This document shows positions 58,601 to 64,000 of a DNA stretch of 64,000 nucleotides, piece by piece. Made by a program: the position numbers and the translations under genes. The notes below the pieces were generated by a model, which was not told where the DNA came from, did not search any database, and saw only the letters and a list, made by a program, of their open reading frames with translations. Position 1 is the first letter of the stretch. Each line of letters begins with the position of its first letter. The DNA comes from Nematostella vectensis (lineage: Eukaryota; Cnidaria; Anthozoa; Actiniaria; Edwardsiidae), in assembly GCF_932526225.1 (NCBI RefSeq), contig NC_064045.1, forward strand, positions 10,692,022 to 10,756,021, given 5' to 3'.

Positions 58601-61600
58601 ATTTTATTGCAAATCAGTGTTGCATAGATCAATTCTTCCATTTTACTAAAGATTTCATGTTTTGTTTTTCAGTTTCTTCAGAAGTCAAAGGCTTTAAACT
58701 CTCACAAGTTATTTGGATTTCAAACTGAACTTAATAATACCATGAGGTATGAAACAACAGGAAATTCTTTGTTAGCAAGATTCAATGCTTTCAATGAATA
58801 ATTCCCTATATTTTCAGGTACATTTTAGTCGACTGGCTTGTTGAGGTTGCTCTTATGAAGGTTGGTAGTATAAAGTGTACATTGTGTGGCAGTTTTTAGG
58901 CAGCTGTGTTGGTGCATCCTGCAGCAATGTTGAATGTTGTTGGTTTTTCATAATCCTTCAATTCCATAAAAGTCAATGAAAGCTGGTGGCTTTAACAAAG
59001 AAGCATCATATGTCTGTTTTACTTTTGTGCCCTTGTTTAACTATGGCTGGGCAAGAAAACCTTATGTATCTGGTTTTCTGTCATTATAATTGATATGTTT
59101 AAGAAAAACTGTTATTTATATTCTGGGCAGGATTTCTCAAGTCAGATAGTCCATATTGCTGTTCACTGTGTGGATCAGTACCTAATGAAAAGAAAGGTTC
59201 AGCGATCAGAATTGCAGCTTTTAGGAATCACATGTATACTAATTGCAGCAAGGTAATCCATCAATACTTGTGTTGCATACACCAGCTTGGGTTAATAATT
59301 TAATCACAACTATAATAAAATGTTCCTCCTATCACAGGTTCCAGGGCAAAGATATTGTTACTATACGAGAGGCATCCTGGCTAACTGATGATACATACTC
59401 CTATGAAGAAGTTGTAAGGTACAAACTTAGATATTATATGTCCTGCTTCTATGTATATCTTCTGGGTCTTTTTTTGATGGTGTTTTTTTATTTTATTTAC
59501 AGAATGATGGGGGAAGTGATGTCATGTCTTCGAGGAGAAGTCAGGGTAAGATTTTCAACTCAGAGATTCTGCCAAAGCCTTAGGCACAGTGCCCCGACTC
59601 AATATAAACCTTTGCTTGGAATTAAATAACACTCTTTTAATAGACTTGGGGCAAATACTTAAATATATATATATTTTTGACCTACAGGTTTTGACTATAG
59701 CTGATTATCTCAAGCTCTTTTGCAGACTATCTGCAGTAAGTATCTTTTAATGACCATCAAAAGTGCAATAGCTCGCAAGTAGAGCCTTAATATAGGGTCG
59801 AATTAAACAAAAGACAATGGGTCTGTTAAGTTAAGGGAGCATTTAAGATATTGCAAGCTTCACTTATTGATTTTATCTTTGCTAGGTGGATCACAAAACA
59901 GAATGTGTCGCTTCCTACATTAGCGACCTTTCCATACTTCACACTGAATTTGGCAGGTAAGGGTACCCTTTTAGTTGCATATTGTGTTTTATTTAACATC
60001 ATTTTTAAAGGTATCTGTATCGACTGCAGTAAAGCATACATAAGTTGAAGTTTGCATGATTGTGTGCTTAGGATCCTCATTTTGTTGCTTCCAACTCAAC
60101 AGTTGTTCCATGGGTGTTCCTACCCCTCTTGTTGTTCCCTGATGTGATGTATATGAGCAGCAGTGACTGACTGCTCTGCAGCCTTTGCTATACACAACAA
60201 ATTCACAAAGGGACATGTCTTATTATCTTATCTTACCTGTTCTCAGAGAAAATGGCAAATGTTGTATGTAACTTAGCTTTGTTTTAAAGCTGCATTGTCA
60301 CCGCAGTTTACTTCAGGTCGACTACGTAACAATCTCCTATAATTTTTAACAGAAAATGTGAAGCATATTTCAAAATTGTAAAAGCATTGTGTCTATTGGA
60401 AGTTTCTTCAGGATGTGACTGATAATTTAGAGCGGATGGCCTGTTTAATAGCGGGATTCTCATAGATTCTTTTGTCTTATAAGTTGAGGTTTCCGTTGGC
60501 CCTTCGGAAGTAAACTGGTGACAATGTGACTTTAAGTCTCTAAACAAAGCCACATTTTGAACTTGATCTTTTTGCGACAGCAAAACTAAACAAGTCTAGC
60601 GGGTATGACTACTTCCCTAGGCACTTCCTTTTCACTTATATAGCATGCATTTGTTTTTAATGGTTACCAAACTTTGCTAACTTACCACATGTTGTAACTG
60701 ACTCTCTGATGATTAAGTTAATCATGTCATCTTGTATGTGTTTTTTTATTGTATTTTAATATATCTCTCTCCCTCTCTCTCTCTCTCTAGATTTTCTGCA
60801 TCACTCATTGCTGCATCGTGCCTGCTGTTGGCAAATACTTTACAAGAAGCAGGTAAATTGCAGGGCCATGCCTCAGACTGGGGGGGGACTTATGCACAGC
60901 CACGCCCCATCTTGTAATTTCCTTTATGCTTTTCAAAAAATGGGGGACCTGGCCCCTAAGAGCATTATGGCACTTATCCTTCTTTCTATCTCTTTAAATC
61001 AACCATATTTATTAAAACCTAGACTCTTGATCTATGACTTTAGGGAATCAAGGTTTCACTAGAAAGCTAGCCACTTGGCTAATATTCTCAATAAAACGAA
61101 AACAACAAAGGCAGATCCAGATTTCTTAAAAGTTGACTGTATACTGTTTTTATTCTAGATTCTCCTTGGCCACTTCACATGACGCAAATGGTTGGAATCC
61201 ACACCTCTGATCTGTTAGAAAGCACTCTATACTTGCATCAAAAATGGTAAACACATGTTGATGATCATTGATGGTGATAACATGGTTGCAATTGTTTAAT
61301 GATATGATGATAATTGTTGAAGATTATTTTTCTGTGCTTCCAATAATTAGATAATGACGAAAACTATGTTGCTATGTGATGATTATTTGACTTTATTTTC
61401 ATTCTTTCAGTTTATTAGATGACTCTCCGATTGATCATAGAAATGTTAAACTTAAGGCCATCAAGGAGAGGTAAGAAGAGTCATTGCAAGTTCTTTATTA
61501 CAGGTTTATAAAGTCTCTCTATTCTCTTTGAACAATAGTTTCTAACCATTCGTCTTTCTGCAGGTACTCGGAAGATAGATTTATGAAGGTCTCAGAAATC

Positions 61601-62380
61601 AAGGTAAAGAGCTCATATGTTCTCTAGTTTTTTAAACTGATGTCTGTTGTCACCTATTTCAAGTGGTATGTTAAAAAGATGCACGGTTTAATTAGGACGA
61701 GAAACGTATTCCTCAATCTTTGATCAGATTGTGTGCTTTTGTACCATTTGAATCAACGAAATGCTATAATTCGTACCCAGATTCCTGGCCGAGATGAGAT
61801 TAGACTCCGCCTTCTTTCCCACGTGACACGCCAAGACATACGAACACAATCTATGGCCACGCCTTCCTATCAATCACTCACCGTCAGTCACAGTGACAGC
61901 CTAAACGTCAGCATCGGTGTCCTATCAGAGAGTGGATACGAGGGTGACCGAGAGGATGAGGGGGAACTGGTAACTGATGATGTCATGGGTGAAGACGATG
62001 ACGACTCGTTGCTAAGCGAGCTTGAAGGCTTCGACGAGGGCGGAATGTTGAATAAGCAATTCGGAGATTCCTCTTTTCTGGCTTCGAATGAGTACTTGAG
62101 ATTTAGCTCGACTCCGAGTATTGTGCGGGAATCCCACGAGAGAGCTTTCGTCGAGGACGAAGACGAGCCGATGGACATCGAGCCGGTTACGATTGGCAAC
62201 GGGATTCTTGACGAGAACAAAAATGTTTGCGCGCCTGTTGCTAGGCAACCATTATGTGCTATCGAAAACACTGTAAGTCATTCCACAACACAATCTTCAA
62301 AGAAAGGGAACCAGAGACGGAAAGAAATTCCCCTCAAAACACGCCGAACCAGGAGCAGTAGAAACCAAGTCATAGTATAG
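55676..62380 (+). CDS. CCNF: Cyclin F (720 residues), F-box substrate receptor
   Basis: Substrate-recognition subunit of an SCF ubiquitin ligase that binds targets through its cyclin box and acts in S/G2 to control centrosome duplication and nucleotide supply. Eighteen exons: 55676-55813, 55971-56077, 56171-56238, 56932-57125, 57400-57462, 58056-58316, 58673-58746, 58818-58860, 59131-59252, 59338-59418, 59503-59545, 59688-59735, 59886-59956, 60791-60852, 61159-61246, 61411-61470, 61564-61603, 61781-62380; 721 codons with stop. The F-box is FFSLPEEVLIIILKFLPAQD. Sel1-like segments follow (AANVGNIEALIKLGLAHLYN; FIRPPWAPSGSCCKA). The cyclin box carries the hydrophobic-patch motif MRYILVDWLVEV (residues 301-312) and IREASWLTDDTYSYEEVVRM. 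The acidic C-terminus (GEDDDDSLLSELEGFDEG) is PEST-like and ends in basic residues. Length is close to the human protein's 786. Confidence 0.96.
60284..60535 (+). mobile_element. Inverted-repeat element, family 1, copy d
   Basis: Ends AAAGCTGCATTGTCACCGCAG and cggaagtaaactggtgacaa match the family, with TTAA on both sides (60284-60287, 60532-60535). It is inserted in the cyclin F intron between exons 59886-59956 and 60791-60852. Confidence 0.88.
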
Positions 62381-64000
62381 CATGAAAAATCCTATTACAA
62401 AGCAAACTCGACGATAAAAACGTTTTTTATTTGTTTGGTATAATACACATACGTACTGCATTATGTCAATCGTGAGCACTCGAGACTCTCTTGCCGGCGA
62501 TGGAGTTTCTAGGTTTTGTTGTTATATTTTACGTTAATAGTGCCAATAAGAAGTGCCCCCCTTGTGGTGGGGGTATTTTTATGGCAGCGGACATTTAAAA
62601 ACTAATTGACTGATCTTATGTACAGAAACATAAAAGAGTTCAAGCATAACGCTATATTAATCTTCTTCTAGATATTAAGAAAAAGGTACCTCTTCAAATA
62701 TCAAATGCTGCTTCTCTTGTAAAAATCCAACCAAATAATATGTACCATAAAAGCATTCAGATTGTTTAAGTGCGCCTGGATATTAGTCATCTACTTTTCT
62801 TCACCGACAAATCAAGGTAGAGCGCCTGGATATTTGTCAGCTACTTTTCTTCACCGACGGGTCAAGGTAGAGGACTATTTTAAAGAAGATACTAGATTTA
62901 TATACATATATGTACCTTGTAAAAAAAAACACAGCTACAATATATTATACATTCCATAGGCATATGTTGTTTAAAGAAAATGTGTTTAATTGTAATTCGC
63001 CAGCTTTGTTTACTGCAGTTGTCAATATTATGTGAACTCTCGCGGACGACTCATAACTTACTAAAGGTAATACGAGCAGCAAAACCGTACAACTTTTGTG
63101 GCAGCATTTACAAAAAAAAAGTTCAAAGGCGATGTTGCGCGTTTTCCTACCGGCAAACCAACTTTTGTCGCAGCAGAAGATAGACTTGTTCTTGCTGTTG
63201 ATCCACCATATTTTTTCTCCGTGACACTAATGTGCGACTTTCGTTAAACCAATCACAAACGCTAATGCAATTGCTTGCGTATGCCTGACGTCACTTTGCT
63301 GCGAGACAAGTTTGGTTGATATAGTAATGCGGGCTACATCTTCGAGTTTTGTTGCAAAAAGTAGAACCATCTTTTACTTTCTGTAGCAAACTTTTTCAAC
63401 TCGCAACAAAAAAAATGCTGCGACAAAAGTTGGCGCGCCGGTAGTAACACGAACAGCGTCACTTGCAAACTTTTTTTCTCAAGTATATTAAGGCCTGGGT
63501 AGTTTGCTCTTAGCATCGAATATAACTTTTTGATTTAACCTTTGTTAACGTCGCCTTAAATTCATTCTTTTTGGCAAGATGATTAAAGTCGACGGCCTTA
63601 ACATTTTCGTAATGTTTTCATTTGGTGATGACGTCACATCATAGATCACGTGACAAAATTGTTTTTTTTTGCCTTTCCGCCGGTCGGGAAAACAGCTTGG
63701 ACAAGGGTGTTTACTAAAAAAGTGTTGACTTTATGTGTGTCATATAATAGCGTTTTAGCATCCGGAATTTTCTCTGCCGTTAACAAGATATTAAATATTT
63801 TTAAGTCACGTGACCTGCTGCGAATTAAAATGTTGATTTGTGACCGAAGGGCTAAACTTTTCTTGTCGGTTAAGACATCAGTGTACAGACGTGCTTCAAA
63901 GGAACATAAAACATGCGATGTTTTCTTTCTCATAGCGTATCCACCAGCGGAGAATTTTTTTAAATATTGATTTGCAAAAGTCACGTGATCGGCTGGATGA
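62381..64000. other. Region downstream of cyclin F
   Basis: No coding exon was recognised. A 50-bp direct repeat (gcgcctggatattagtcat, then ctacttttcttcaccgac) occurs at 62772 and 62822. A probable inverted-repeat element spans about 63126-63458, with gccaacttttgtcgcagca-type arms. Three CACGTGA words lie near 63646, 63808 and 63981. Confidence 0.6.
63126..63458. mobile_element. Probable inverted-repeat element
   Basis: The left arm, ctaccggcaaaccaacttttg followed by tcgcagca, is matched in reverse by tgctgcgacaaaagttggcg and cgccggtag on the right (63415-63445). A third, direct partial arm (caacttttgtggcagcat) lies at 63089. No coding content. Confidence 0.5.

Noticed and set aside
63646-63984. 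Overlapping frames of about 110 codons on both strands at the right edge
   Set aside because: Weak mirror symmetry around CACGTGA words explains frames on both strands; no protein similarity was recognised.

Overview
The window is eukaryotic and metazoan: intron-rich genes with GT-AG introns, including two with minor-spliceosome (U12) signals, tRNA-derived SINE-like repeats, short inverted-repeat DNA elements and many minisatellites. The proteins resemble vertebrate orthologues closely, in an AT-rich compact genome. This suggests a cnidarian such as a sea anemone (Nematostella-like). That identification is inference; no species marker is visible.

Seven protein genes alternate strictly in orientation. 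(1) Positions 1-20685, plus strand: the last 19 exons of an axonemal inner-arm dynein heavy chain (DNAH3/7/12 type), running off the left edge. (2) 29805-23707, minus: casein kinase 1 delta/epsilon. (3) 30470-31798, plus: a RING plus TRAF-type zinc-finger protein with an RS-rich tail. (4) 40371-34418, minus: ZNF207/BuGZ. (5) 40812-45685, plus: USP1 deubiquitinase. (6) 55110-49119, minus: galactokinase GALK1. (7) 55676-62380, plus: cyclin F. Genes 2|3, 4|5 and 6|7 are head-to-head pairs over 440-665 bp gaps; the other neighbours converge. Every coding model was joined by splice signals and reading phase, and each totals a whole number of codons.

The dynein gene is the unusual part. Its introns are packed with tandem repeats that sit on the splice boundaries. 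One intron is 17 units of 48 bp, each carrying the acceptor and first 23 bases of the next exon. The following intron starts with about 84 copies of its own 18-bp donor motif. Another is about 107 copies of a 33-bp unit starting at the donor. Three further exon edges have a single nearby copy that includes the splice site, and a fourth has an exon-end copy without one. USP1 shows the same habit: the last coding 55 bases plus the stop codon belong to an 84-bp unit repeated four times into the 3' UTR.

Mobile elements include a four-copy, roughly 250-bp inverted-repeat family flanked mostly by TTAA, a two-copy family of 380-460 bp, several foldback elements and two tRNA-derived SINE-like sequences. 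Apart from shared cell-cycle roles (USP1, BuGZ, cyclin F), nothing indicates that the genes form one pathway.
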